Source: Paenibacillus sp. FSL H7-0331 (GTDB taxonomy: Bacteria > Bacillota > Bacilli > Paenibacillales > NBRC-103111). Taken from it: a stretch of DNA of 64,000 nucleotides. This document shows, piece after piece, positions 27,659 through 35,698 of this stretch. Each line of letters starts with the position of its first letter. Within the stretch, counting starts at the first letter, position 1. The position numbers and the translations under genes were made by a program. The stretch is taken from the NCBI RefSeq assembly GCF_001956045.1, contig NZ_MRTH01000007.1, positions 186,001-250,000 on the forward strand. Reading direction: 5' to 3'. The notes beneath the pieces were generated by a model. It had not been told where the DNA came from. It did not search any database and saw only the letters and a program-made list of their open reading frames with translations.

Positions 27659-29047
27659 TTACTTTTTATTTACCCTATTGTAGTCTTCCAAAGCTTTGTT
27701 GGATGCTGCGGCCATATCTTTAATTGCTTGGTCGATATCTTTTTTGCCTGAAACATAGGCCAGTGTTTCATCCTTTATCGCGCGGTTGAATTCACCAGAG
27801 ACAGGGTTCATTGGTTCCTGAGTTTCCGGAGACGATGCGTGCAGCTGCTCGATTGCTGTTATAAATAAAGGATTTTTCTCCAAATGCTGCTTCATTTCAG
27901 GCAAATCATAGGTTTTTTTGTTCACCGGGAAATAACCGGTGCCTGTATGCCATGTAAATTGTGTTTTTGGAGAAGTGCTGTATTTAAGATATTCCCATGC
28001 AGCATCGATGTTCGATTTTTCGCCTCTATCCACCATGTACAGCGCCGAACCGCCGACAGCTACTCCGCCTTTGTCACTTTCATGGACGTTAGGCAAGAAC
28101 GCGGTACCTACTTCAAATTTATCGCCCACCGCAGCTAACGTTCCTTTTACTCCTGATGTAGAATTAAGGAACATGCCTAACTTTCCTGCAGCAAAGATCT
28201 CGTTCGTTTTTACTTCAGGACCAGTTTGGATGCCGCCGTATTCAACAGCCTTTTTCCAAGTGGTTAGGAATTCTTTCATCGTACCTTTCGAATCAAATTC
28301 TACTTTGGTCATTGTATCTTCACGACCGTTTTTGTTATTACCAATATAGCCTCCCTGCATACCGATCCAGCTCGATAAGTGGTATTGGTCCGGCGTTACG
28401 GAAAGACCCCATTGCGAAACTTGATCTCCGTTTCTCTTCGTCATCTTGGCGGCGTATTGGCCCATTTCATCAATGGTTTTAGGAGGTTTATTCGGGTCTA
28501 ACCCCGCTTCTTTAAACATGTTTTTATTGTAGTACAACAAAACTGTAGAATTGGCAAACGGAACTCCCGCCAATTTGCCTTTGAAGCTGAAGGAAGAAAC
28601 GCTATTTGGTTCTAAATCCGCTATATTGAAAGAACGGTCTTTATCGATCATAGATTGCGCCCAGATGATACTAGGCACGTCCTTGATATATGCAGTGTCC
28701 GATGCAGGAACTTGTACGATATCCGGCAAGTTTTTGGTATCCTTCGCCTGGACGGCAGCTTTTACTTTTTTCAGCAAATCTTGGTAACTGCCTTGAAATA
28801 CCGGCGTAATTACGATACCCTTTTCCTTGCCTATCGTGTCGTTGAAATTTTGTACGACTTCTTTAACCACACCTTCATTCGTGCCACCCATGGCATGCCA
28901 AAATGATAAATTAACAGATCCGGAATTGCTGACTTTAGCCACCGCGCTGCTGCTAGCGTCCTTGGTAGATGCGACTGTGTCGGTTTTCGCCCCACACCCA
29001 GCCATTAGTATGGTCGATGCGGCTAGTACTGCAATGGTTTTCTTCAT
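27659..29047 (-). CDS. Sugar ABC transporter substrate-binding lipoprotein (UgpB-like)
   Basis: The 462-residue protein has a lipobox signal (ILMAGCGAK, Cys about 18) and the extracellular solute-binding family 1 fold, with SFWHAMGGTNEGVVKEVVQNFN and DIVQVPASDTAYIKD in the first lobe. It resembles glycerol-3-phosphate/sugar-binding UgpB-type proteins. It is the last gene of the operon: two permease genes, a phosphatase/nuclease-fold gene, then this gene. The start follows AGGAGG. No ATPase is encoded, so a shared MsmX-type ATPase is likely. The substrate is not known; the UgpB resemblance suggests a glycerol phosphate, glycerophosphodiester or oligosaccharide. Confidence 0.9.
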   Translation of the reverse strand: MKKTIAVLAASTILMAGCGAKTDTVASTKDASSSAVAKVSNSGSVNLSFWHAMGGTNEGVVKEVVQNFNDTIGKEKGIVITPVFQGSYQDLLKKVKAAVQAKDTKNLPDIVQVPASDTAYIKDVPSIIWAQSMIDKDRSFNIADLEPNSVSSFSFKGKLAGVPFANSTVLLYYNKNMFKEAGLDPNKPPKTIDEMGQYAAKMTKRNGDQVSQWGLSVTPDQYHLSSWIGMQGGYIGNNKNGREDTMTKVEFDSKGTMKEFLTTWKKAVEYGGIQTGPEVKTNEIFAAGKLGMFLNSTSGVKGTLAAVGDKFEVGTAFLPNVHESDKGGVAVGGSALYMVDRGEKSNIDAAWEYLKYSTSPKTQFTWHTGTGYFPVNKKTYDLPEMKQHLEKNPLFITAIEQLHASSPETQEPMNPVSGEFNRAIKDETLAYVSGKKDIDQAIKDMAAASNKALEDYNRVNKK

Positions 29048-29122
29048 TCCTAATTCCTCCTAAATGTTATGTGTTTTTTTATATTAACCTATCAGGGCTT
29101 GGTCTGCGTCTGAATTGGCAGG

Positions 29123-29923
29123 TTAATCTTCTTTCATTTCCATATGCGCCACTATCGGATAATGATCCGACGGGTACCCATTTTCAATCTTGTCTCTCAC
29201 AATCGCACTGGATTTAAAGTCAATACCTTGACTGCTCATAATGTAATCGATAGGGCTGCCTTCCGTGCCCCCCTGATAGCCATGAAACGTTCTGCTATGT
29301 TTCTTCTCCTCCTCAGACATGAGGTCGAAGCAACTTGTCATAGGCTCGAATTCATTGATCACAGCGAGCAATCCACTCTCTGGAGTATCATTGAAATCGC
29401 CAGTTAGAATGACTGGCAATGGCATATCCAGGTTCTGTTCCCGAATATTTTTCAAAATCAGTCTCAACCCTTCCGTTCTAGCCGCCTTGCCTATATGATC
29501 CAGATGAGCATTGAAAAACCTTAGCGCGGACTTTGTCTCGCCGTTAAAAGCAAGCTCTGCCCAGGAACAAATCCTTTCACATTGGGCATCCCAACCAAAA
29601 CTTCCGATCACATCCGGAGTTTCCGACAACATAAACGAACCGTTTCGTAGGATGGAAAAGCTGTCTCTTTTAACAAAAATAGCGCTGAATTCCCCCGTCT
29701 CTTCCGAACGGGCTCGGTTAACCCCATAGACGTCATAGGTTCCGTGGAATTGGTCTTTTAGCCAATCTAGCATGGGAACCGTCGCTTCTTGCGTACCGAT
29801 CAAATCCGGCTTGCCGTCCTCAATGATTTTGGTTACCCAATGCTTTCTTTCCTCCCACACATAAGGGTCTGTAGATACTGTTGTACGCAAATTGAATGTC
29901 ATAACTGTAAAAGCTCTGCTCAC
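29123..29923 (-). CDS. Endonuclease/exonuclease/phosphatase-fold hydrolase
   Basis: The 266-residue protein has the EEP fold (DNase I/sphingomyelinase-like phosphodiesterase): FTVMTFNLR at the start, DLIGTQEATVPMLDWL with the metal-binding Glu, FFNAHLDHIG with the catalytic His region, VILTGDFNDTPES, and SDHYPIVAHME at the end with the last Asp-His pair. There is no signal peptide, so it is cytoplasmic. GTG at 29923 follows AGGAGGAG. It sits between the permease and binding-protein genes of a sugar ABC operon, so a phosphodiester-containing solute is a better guess than DNA repair. Confidence 0.9.
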   Translation of the reverse strand: MSRAFTVMTFNLRTTVSTDPYVWEERKHWVTKIIEDGKPDLIGTQEATVPMLDWLKDQFHGTYDVYGVNRARSEETGEFSAIFVKRDSFSILRNGSFMLSETPDVIGSFGWDAQCERICSWAELAFNGETKSALRFFNAHLDHIGKAARTEGLRLILKNIREQNLDMPLPVILTGDFNDTPESGLLAVINEFEPMTSCFDLMSEEEKKHSRTFHGYQGGTEGSPIDYIMSSQGIDFKSSAIVRDKIENGYPSDHYPIVAHMEMKED

Positions 29924-29934
29924 TTAAACTCCTC

Positions 29935-30762
29935 CTATCCTTTAATTGCGGTATATGTAATTCCTTGTACCAATTGCTTCTGGAATACCAGGAAAATAAA
30001 TACCGATGGAATCAGAATGACCGTAACCCCCGCCATTACCGGACCATACACCATGCTTTCTTCGAATTGGAGCATCGTAATTCCAACCTGCACGGTTCTC
30101 ATATGCTCGGTGTTGGTTACCAATAAAGGCCACAAGTAAGCATTCCACAGCCCGATAAAAGAAGCGATAAATATGGACGCCAATACCGATTTAGACATAG
30201 GCAACAGGATATTCAGAAAAAAACGTAGATCCCCGCAGCCATCGACAAACGCAGCATCCCTGAAATCCCTCGGCATTGTTTTGAAATGCTGCCGCAGCAT
30301 AAACATAAACGTAGCCGAGGCGATCATGACAATCATAATGCCTGCGTAGGAGTTGATTAATCCCATATTCGCTACTGTGATGTAATTGGTAATAATGAGC
30401 ATATCGCCCGGAATCATCATCGTTCCAAGAATAATTAAAAACCAAAAAGGTTTGCCCTTAAAATCGAAGAAAGCAAAGGAGTACGCCGCTAAGCTGCTTG
30501 TAATCAATCTTCCAATCGTTCCGATAAACGCGATCAAAAAGGAGTTCCACATAAACATGAGAATAGGCGTAGACGTAAACACCGTCTTGTAATTATCCCA
30601 ATATAAGGTGCTTGGAAATAATTTGGGAGGATAGGAGCTTAGGTCAGATGCGCTCATAAAGCTTACTCCCACGCAATAAATAACTGGAAATAAGACAATC
30701 AATCCTACAATAAGACAAATAATGTTCATTAACGGCTCGCGTACATACCTGGATCTCATCAT
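29935..30762 (-). CDS. Carbohydrate ABC transporter permease (UgpE/MalG-like)
   Basis: The 275-residue inner-membrane permease has six predicted helices and the EAA loop that docks the ATPase (FRDAAFVDGCGDLRFFLNILLPMSKS, about residues 168-193). It is the MalG/UgpE type. It overlaps the preceding permease gene by 4 bases (ATGA), showing tight coupling. Confidence 0.92.
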   Translation of the reverse strand: MMRSRYVREPLMNIICLIVGLIVLFPVIYCVGVSFMSASDLSSYPPKLFPSTLYWDNYKTVFTSTPILMFMWNSFLIAFIGTIGRLITSSLAAYSFAFFDFKGKPFWFLIILGTMMIPGDMLIITNYITVANMGLINSYAGIMIVMIASATFMFMLRQHFKTMPRDFRDAAFVDGCGDLRFFLNILLPMSKSVLASIFIASFIGLWNAYLWPLLVTNTEHMRTVQVGITMLQFEESMVYGPVMAGVTVILIPSVFIFLVFQKQLVQGITYTAIKG

Positions 30763-31685
30763 GTGTAATGAACTCCTTTTTTCTCATATACAAAGCTCAG
30801 CAAAGTAACCAGCATTACAATTACGAATATTAAGACTGCTACGGCGCATCCGTATCCGTATTTCGCATTCTCAAACGCCTCGATATACATCCAGTACATC
30901 ATCGTTTCCGTAGATCCCATAGGACCACCTTTCGTGGTAATCCATACGGGACCGAAAACCATTATTGAACCGATCAAATCCGTACAAATCAAGAAAAAAA
31001 TCGTGGGAGATATTAAGGGCATTTTTATGCTTACCAGCTTCTGAAAATAGTTGCAGCCTTCCATATCCGCTGCTTCCAGCAATTCTGACGGGACATTTCG
31101 GAGCGCCGCAAGCAAAAACAAAAAGCTGAATCCGAGCCCCATCCACACGCTAAGTATCGAAATGCCTGCCATCGCATATTTTTCATCGCCAAACCAGTCG
31201 ATGCCTAAGCCTGTCAAATAGTTAAACATACCGATTGTCGGATTCATAAGTAGCTGGAATATCATGACTGCCGAAGACATGGATACAGCCATTGGCAGTG
31301 CGAACATAATTTGATATATGTGGTTTCCTTTTCTCTTCTTTTCCGCTAAAAGTGCCAAAGCCAAACTGATAAAAAATGTAGCGGGAATCGTTATCGCCGT
31401 ATATTCCAACGTATTTTTCAAAGTATTGATCAACATCTTATCTTTGAAAAGATTAATAAAGTTTTCGAAACCAACAAACTCAACCGGGTTTCCATTCAGA
31501 TCAACCAAAGTAAATCCCAAGTAGACCGTCTTGGCGAACGGATAATAGGTGAACAAAATAACAAACAGCAAACATGGCAACATAAACAAGTAAGGTTTGA
31601 TTATTTTTTTTATTTGTTTGCTTGTTTTTCTGTAATTTACTCTTTTATCGAGCTTTTTGATCGTTTGAGTTACAGCACTGTCCAT
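30759..31685 (-). CDS. Sugar ABC transporter permease (UgpA/MalF-like)
   Basis: The 308-residue permease has a Lys-rich cytoplasmic N terminus, six membrane helices, and the EAA loop LLEAADMEGCNYFQKLVSIKMPLISPT (about 218-245). It is the MalF/UgpA type partner of the next gene. ATG at 31685 follows AAGGGG at 9 bases and is preferred to the ATG at 31694. It is the first gene of the operon; a GntR-type regulator lies about 280 bp upstream on the same strand. Confidence 0.92.
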   Translation of the reverse strand: MDSAVTQTIKKLDKRVNYRKTSKQIKKIIKPYLFMLPCLLFVILFTYYPFAKTVYLGFTLVDLNGNPVEFVGFENFINLFKDKMLINTLKNTLEYTAITIPATFFISLALALLAEKKRKGNHIYQIMFALPMAVSMSSAVMIFQLLMNPTIGMFNYLTGLGIDWFGDEKYAMAGISILSVWMGLGFSFLFLLAALRNVPSELLEAADMEGCNYFQKLVSIKMPLISPTIFFLICTDLIGSIMVFGPVWITTKGGPMGSTETMMYWMYIEAFENAKYGYGCAVAVLIFVIVMLVTLLSFVYEKKGVHYT

Positions 31686-31843
31686 GCTAACCATCCCCTT
31701 ATCGTTTATTTATATATTCATAACAATTGAGCAGATCGTCGCCTTCTGCAGCTGCGGTTCCGAGACAATGAATTTTCATGTAAAGCCTCCCAATCATTTA
31801 TAATGAACATTTGATTATATCTCTAATTTTTTAAAGAGGTATA

Positions 31844-31855
31844 GACATCTATGTC
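31844..31855. promoter_or_regulatory. Candidate GntR operator before ABC operon
   Basis: GACAT and ATGTC flank two bases (GACATCTATGTC) inside TATAGACATCTATGTCAATA, about 160 bases before the permease start. Short dyads with GTATAGAC-like halves are common for GntR/UTRA regulators, and such a gene is adjacent. The role is inferred. Confidence 0.4.
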
Positions 31856-31912
31856 AATATCATAGCGTAATAGTATTCGCCGATTGTCAAATAGATGTAA
31901 ATGTTTTGTAAA

Positions 31913-31952
31913 AGCAAAAGAACCCGCTCTGTAGAAACAGAACGGGCTCTTT
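31913..31952 (-). terminator. Terminator after gntR-type gene
   Basis: On the minus strand AAAGAGCCCGTTCTGT pairs with ACAGAGCGGGTTCTTT and is followed by TGCTTTTAC. It separates the regulator gene from the ABC operon. Confidence 0.85.
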
Positions 31953-31965
31953 GCGGTCAAATCGG

Positions 31966-32679
31966 CTAGATCGTGCGTCTTATACGGAACGTGAAGACAT
32001 CGTTGCGCAAATAATCCAGCGAGTACAGGACAGGCTGATTGACTTCGTCGTAATGGGTCTGCTTCAGCAGCAGCACGGTCGTTTGCGGATGCAGGAGAAG
32101 CCGCTGGCAGTTGCGGTCGATATGCAGCGGCACGCTGATTTCCGAATCAGCCGTCACGATCTTGCGGCCAAGCTGCTTCTCGAAAAATTGCAGCAGCGAG
32201 CCTTCGAACTGACCGTTATCGAATCGGTCCCCTGCGATCTGCCGGGGGATTGCGTTGATTGAATAAGCAACCGGCTCTCCATTGGCCGAACGAACCCGCT
32301 CCAGAATAATAACCGGATCACCTGGCTGAATGCCCAGCGCTTTGGCCGCTTCCGGCGTACATCCTTCCGTCTTCAGCCGATCGCGTTCCTCGCTCTCATC
32401 CAACTGGGCGGCCTGAATCATCGAGCCGATACTCGACAACTTCTCGAGCGAACTGTGGATGAGCGGCAGCGGCTGGATCACGAATGTTCCCACGCCATGT
32501 TTGATGAGAAATCTTCCTTCCCTCTCCAGTACGCGAACAGCCGACCTGAACGTTTCGCGGCTAACGCCGAACTCCTTCGCCATCACTAGCTCTGAAGGCA
32601 TCCGTTCGCCGATTCGCAGCTCCCCGTTGTTGATCATTTCCTCCAGTTTCTGCTTAACTTGATCATGTTTAGCCTGCAT
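31966..32679 (-). CDS. GntR family regulator with UTRA domain
   Basis: The protein of about 237 residues has an N-terminal winged helix-turn-helix (QVKQKLEEMINNGELRIGERMPSELVMAKEFGVSRETFRSAVRVLEREG, about 7-55) and a C-terminal UTRA ligand domain ending in YSLDYLRNDVFTFRIRR, typical of HutC-subfamily regulators that sense phosphorylated sugars or amino acids. ATG at 32679 or the GTG just before it follows GAGGAG; the TTG at 32703 overlaps that site. It probably controls the ABC operon just downstream. Confidence 0.88.
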   Translation of the reverse strand: MQAKHDQVKQKLEEMINNGELRIGERMPSELVMAKEFGVSRETFRSAVRVLEREGRFLIKHGVGTFVIQPLPLIHSSLEKLSSIGSMIQAAQLDESEERDRLKTEGCTPEAAKALGIQPGDPVIILERVRSANGEPVAYSINAIPRQIAGDRFDNGQFEGSLLQFFEKQLGRKIVTADSEISVPLHIDRNCQRLLLHPQTTVLLLKQTHYDEVNQPVLYSLDYLRNDVFTFRIRRTI

Positions 32680-32795
32680 CACAACATCTACTCCTCTAGA
32701 CAACGTTATCTTCGATTTTGCTCGATATCCTTATCAGTTGTCAAGTGGGAAGTTGGAACCTGTTTGGAGTAAATATATAAAGAAGGGGCAGCCCG

Positions 32796-33357
32796 TTCTT
32801 TCTTGTACGCCGATGAAGTTCGTGACTTGGATTTTCAATCTGCTCTCCAACAATTAATGGCTCTATTTGCGACTATTGATGCTGCCAAGCTTCACCAGAA
32901 AGCTCTCATATGCAATTATTTCGGTGACGTTATTGAGAGGCCTTTTTTCTTCTCAGTGAGTGAATCCGGTATGCAACAGTTGCAAAAAAAAATTGATCAT
33001 GCCCTTGCTGCAGTTCAGGCGGAACGCTTATTCCTTGGCATTGAGGCCACTGGACATTACTATGAAGACATTGTGAGGGAGATGTCCAGATATGGCTTCC
33101 ACATACAGATATTCAATCCTTACTCTACCTTCGAAGAGCGAGCCAGTGCGCTAAATTGGTGCAAGACGGATGACTTGGACTTAGTTGCCATTGCCCATGC
33201 CATTAAAAGCAACAAAGCCACCCAGACCCAGCTTCTCGAAGGTCACCATCAGCATCTGCTGGTTCTCACACGAGCCCGGCGTTCCGAGATCCGCAAACGT
33301 TCTACTCTACGTATGGAGATCCGTAACTTGATGGATATTCTTTGGCGTGAAACCTGA
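32796..33357 (+). pseudogene. Chimeric fragment: IS4 C-terminal piece fused to IS110-family transposase N terminus
   Basis: An open frame of 184 residues starts with LYADEVRDLDFQSALQQLMALF, a piece of the IS4-type transposase seen at about 26665-26735, then shifts at once to TIDAAKLHQKALICNYFGDVIE, the start of an IS110-type (DEDD) transposase with IEATGHYYEDIV and WCKTDDLDLVAIAHAI. The frame ends at 33357 inside the IS110 part. The junction lies at about 32868. Both parents are truncated, so this is a recombination scar and not a functional gene. Confidence 0.8.
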
Positions 33358-33369
33358 CAGGACGAAATC

Positions 33370-33512
33370 TTTGTTTGCATAATCAGGATTTAAAGCCTTT
33401 CTATGAACGTTTTAAAGGTCGTGGTAAGCATGAGCATGCCATCTTCATTGCCATGGGTAACAAGATGCTTAAGATTGCATTCGCTCGGGTGGTTAGGTGT
33501 GTTTGAGTTACC
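33370..33512 (+). pseudogene. IS110-family transposase C-terminal remnant
   Basis: After a deletion and frame change the plus strand encodes NQDLKPFYERFKGRGKHEHAIFIAMGNKML and KIAFARVVR, the usual C-terminal end of Transposase_20 domains. The central part of the IS110 gene is missing. Confidence 0.7.
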
Positions 33513-33788
33513 CAAATGTCTGAAAAATTAATTTGACATAGTGCGCTATAATGTTAAGAAAAACCCAACCTGCGGCTCAGTTCTTGTCTAAACCCATACG
33601 TGGGTGCGTTGGCGAGGACATGGGTATGTGGTTCCAGCCGTTGTTGAAGTCGTGTTCCATGAATTAGACTAGGCGGTGGGAACACGACTTCAAAGACGGA
33701 CCGTCAACTTTCCACCCCACACCCATGTCCTCTCTCATTCTTGTGGTTTTATCTTCTACCCCTTACCCCCAAGTCTATCGTCTGTCCG
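33513..33788. other. Intergenic region with nested inverted repeat
   Basis: No gene is seen. The stretch holds the large nested inverted repeat at 33614-33732, listed separately, and AT-rich flanks. Confidence 0.5.
33614..33732. repeat. 119-bp nested inverted repeat (possible MITE or structured RNA)
   Basis: An outer stem GAGGACATGGGT (33614-33625) pairs with ACCCATGTCCTC (33721-33732) and continues with GTGG/CCAC after a small bulge. An inner perfect 15-bp stem TTGAAGTCGTGTTCC (33644-33658) pairs with GGAACACGACTTCAA (33679-33693) around a 20-base loop. The whole folds as one long hairpin at the edge of the mobile-element zone. Confidence 0.75.
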
Positions 33789-35309
33789 TTATTCATAATC
33801 GCGGACCCCTATGTCATCGCTCAGCCGCGAACCTAACGCAGACAATCCTGCATCAGAATGAATCGCCGCATACAGCTGCGCCATCAAGCCCATCCCCATT
33901 TGCGATAGTACACGGTAACCACCGCGCTGCAATTCCAGGCCTCCGGCATTATGCTGGGCCACACCCGACAGGATACCGTCCGGTGTCAAATAGGCTGCCA
34001 GCACGTTCAGGCTCTCCGCTGCCACGACCGCATACGACTCTTGCAGCAGGCCATGCTTGGCACAAAGGGCAATCGCTGCCGCAATGCCAGCTGAACCGGA
34101 TGTCTCAATACCTGTTTGTGGCTCATCCAGGAAGCAGGTCCACAGCCCTTCCGGCTGCCGCCAGGAAAGTGCCGCTTGGGCGACGCGGCGGAGTTCTTCT
34201 TCGATTTCGTTTACACCCGGTAGAGAGGCATAACGAGACGTCTTCAACTCAATCCATGTTTGGGTCATGCCCAGCATGTACCACGCAAATGCGCGCGACC
34301 AACTGCGGAACGTATGGGTTTGTGATTGCTGAAAATATCTTAAGTAAATGTGGTTGCCATCAGCCAAGCAATCACGACGTAGCAGGAGCTGCTGAATAGC
34401 CTGCTCTGCAAGATCCTGCCGATTCAGCCGCGAGGCAATAGCTGCCAGCGGATAGGCCACTGTATAAGCCCCTTCTGCAGTCACCGCGTCACCGTCGATA
34501 ACGAGCCCTCCGGCAGCTGTATCCGTGCCTCTCGAGCTCCAGAATTCCAGCGCCCCCGTGACGATCGAATGATCCGGCCATACCTTAACAATGACGGCCA
34601 AGGGCAATGTGGCTTCGATCGTTGTAAATGAGCCGTCTGCCTTCCTGCCGTGAAGATCCTCGTAATGCAGATTGCCTTCGCTATCCAGAAATTGTCCAAG
34701 ATGAGCCTCGATCACTTGATCAATCCGCTGCGCGCCCAGCACGTTGCGCATCGCATAAATGCCATCCAGCACACAGCCTTCAAGCCAGCCGAAGGGCTGC
34801 AGGGATGATAACGATGATACACTATCCAAATAATGCTTCATAGACTGTTGATCGTCGCCAATCAACAGATGCGGAGCATACAATTTGCGCGAGATGTCGC
34901 CCTCCAGCGCATCAAAAATCCACAACGGCCATTCTCCCTCGTCCACCCTGATACCGACGCCCTGACGCAGTACGGCTTCTGTCTGTTCGGCAGTAAGCGC
35001 AAGCTCAAAGGGTTGAAATACATAGGCGTAACGAATATCAATATGGCCTAACACGGAGCCCGTTTCCGGCAAAAATACTTCTATAAGCTTGGCGTCTCTG
35101 TAATCCAGAGCAACCGTGATACGAAGCCGGGATGGTGCCGGGAGCTTGCGTGCTATATAATCCCCGGTGTCCGGCCATTCCAACTGCAGCGGCTCGTTAA
35201 CAACAGGGACGGCTGACCATCCGTGAGGCAGCCGTTTGCCTTCAGGCAATAATCTGTCCGGCGCGTCTATGATCCGCGCCCGATAATAATCTGGAGATTC
35301 CGAACTCAA
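33789..35309 (-). CDS. Glycoside hydrolase family 88/105-type protein
   Basis: The 506-residue protein has an N-terminal extension (about 1-150) and a C-terminal alpha/alpha barrel like that of unsaturated rhamnogalacturonyl hydrolases (YteR/YesR, GH105). Barrel signatures include WLEGCVLDGIYAMRNVLG, TIEATLPLAVIVKVWPDHS, TFRSWSRAFAWYMLGM and GLWTCFLDEPQTGIETSGSAGIAAAI. GH105 enzymes remove the unsaturated uronic acid from pectin fragments made by lyases. No signal peptide is seen. TTG at 35309 follows GGGGAG at 8 bases. It is the last of three minus-strand genes with a Rieske protein and an amidohydrolase. The extension is unusual and its role is unknown. Confidence 0.85.
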   Translation of the reverse strand: MSSESPDYYRARIIDAPDRLLPEGKRLPHGWSAVPVVNEPLQLEWPDTGDYIARKLPAPSRLRITVALDYRDAKLIEVFLPETGSVLGHIDIRYAYVFQPFELALTAEQTEAVLRQGVGIRVDEGEWPLWIFDALEGDISRKLYAPHLLIGDDQQSMKHYLDSVSSLSSLQPFGWLEGCVLDGIYAMRNVLGAQRIDQVIEAHLGQFLDSEGNLHYEDLHGRKADGSFTTIEATLPLAVIVKVWPDHSIVTGALEFWSSRGTDTAAGGLVIDGDAVTAEGAYTVAYPLAAIASRLNRQDLAEQAIQQLLLRRDCLADGNHIYLRYFQQSQTHTFRSWSRAFAWYMLGMTQTWIELKTSRYASLPGVNEIEEELRRVAQAALSWRQPEGLWTCFLDEPQTGIETSGSAGIAAAIALCAKHGLLQESYAVVAAESLNVLAAYLTPDGILSGVAQHNAGGLELQRGGYRVLSQMGMGLMAQLYAAIHSDAGLSALGSRLSDDIGVRDYE

Positions 35310-35328
35310 TGCAATCGCTCCCCTGGCT

Positions 35329-35679
35329 TTATATGATAATTCCTATTTTGCCTTCATCGACTTGGACTTTATAGCTTCTTGTTCGCACCTTTTCATCGAA
35401 AACCGATTTGCCAGTTTTGATGTCGAACTCCCAGCCGTGCCAAGGACAGCGTACCAGCTCTCCCTTGCGTCCAAATTCATATTCATACACATTCGAGGGC
35501 AGCGTGGTCCCGCAGACAGGCCCTTTACACAATGGTGCCCCTTCATGCGGACAACGGTTATGCAGCGCATAATACGCCTCACCAATACGATATATACCAA
35601 TTGACCGACCTTCGACGTCAACAATCTTACTCTTGCCCTCTTCAATTTCATCTGCTTGAGCCACATAATGAATCGCCAT
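35329..35679 (-). CDS. Rieske [2Fe-2S] ferredoxin-like protein
   Basis: The 116-residue protein carries both Rieske cluster motifs, CPHEGAP with Cys 43 and His 45, and CPWHGWEFD with Cys 78 and His 81. It resembles soluble Rieske ferredoxins of dioxygenase systems or small subunits such as NirD. It contains no membrane helix. Gaps to its neighbours are 19 bases on each side, so it is cotranscribed with the amidohydrolase and the GH105-type gene. No oxygenase alpha subunit or reductase is in view, so its partner is unknown. Confidence 0.9.
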   Translation of the reverse strand: MAIHYVAQADEIEEGKSKIVDVEGRSIGIYRIGEAYYALHNRCPHEGAPLCKGPVCGTTLPSNVYEYEFGRKGELVRCPWHGWEFDIKTGKSVFDEKVRTRSYKVQVDEGKIGIII

Positions 35680-35698
35680 ATGAGTTAAATCCCTCCTG

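Noticed and set aside
26111..33512. Composite transposon carrying the ABC operon
   Set aside because: The left IS4 copy is internally deleted and the right side is only a 70-base internal piece with no terminal repeat, so there is no intact transposon; the shared block only shows past rearrangement.
33534..33558. TTGACA and TATAAT-like words after the IS110 relic
   Set aside because: The spacing is about 8-9 bases, far too short for a promoter, and no gene follows on that strand.
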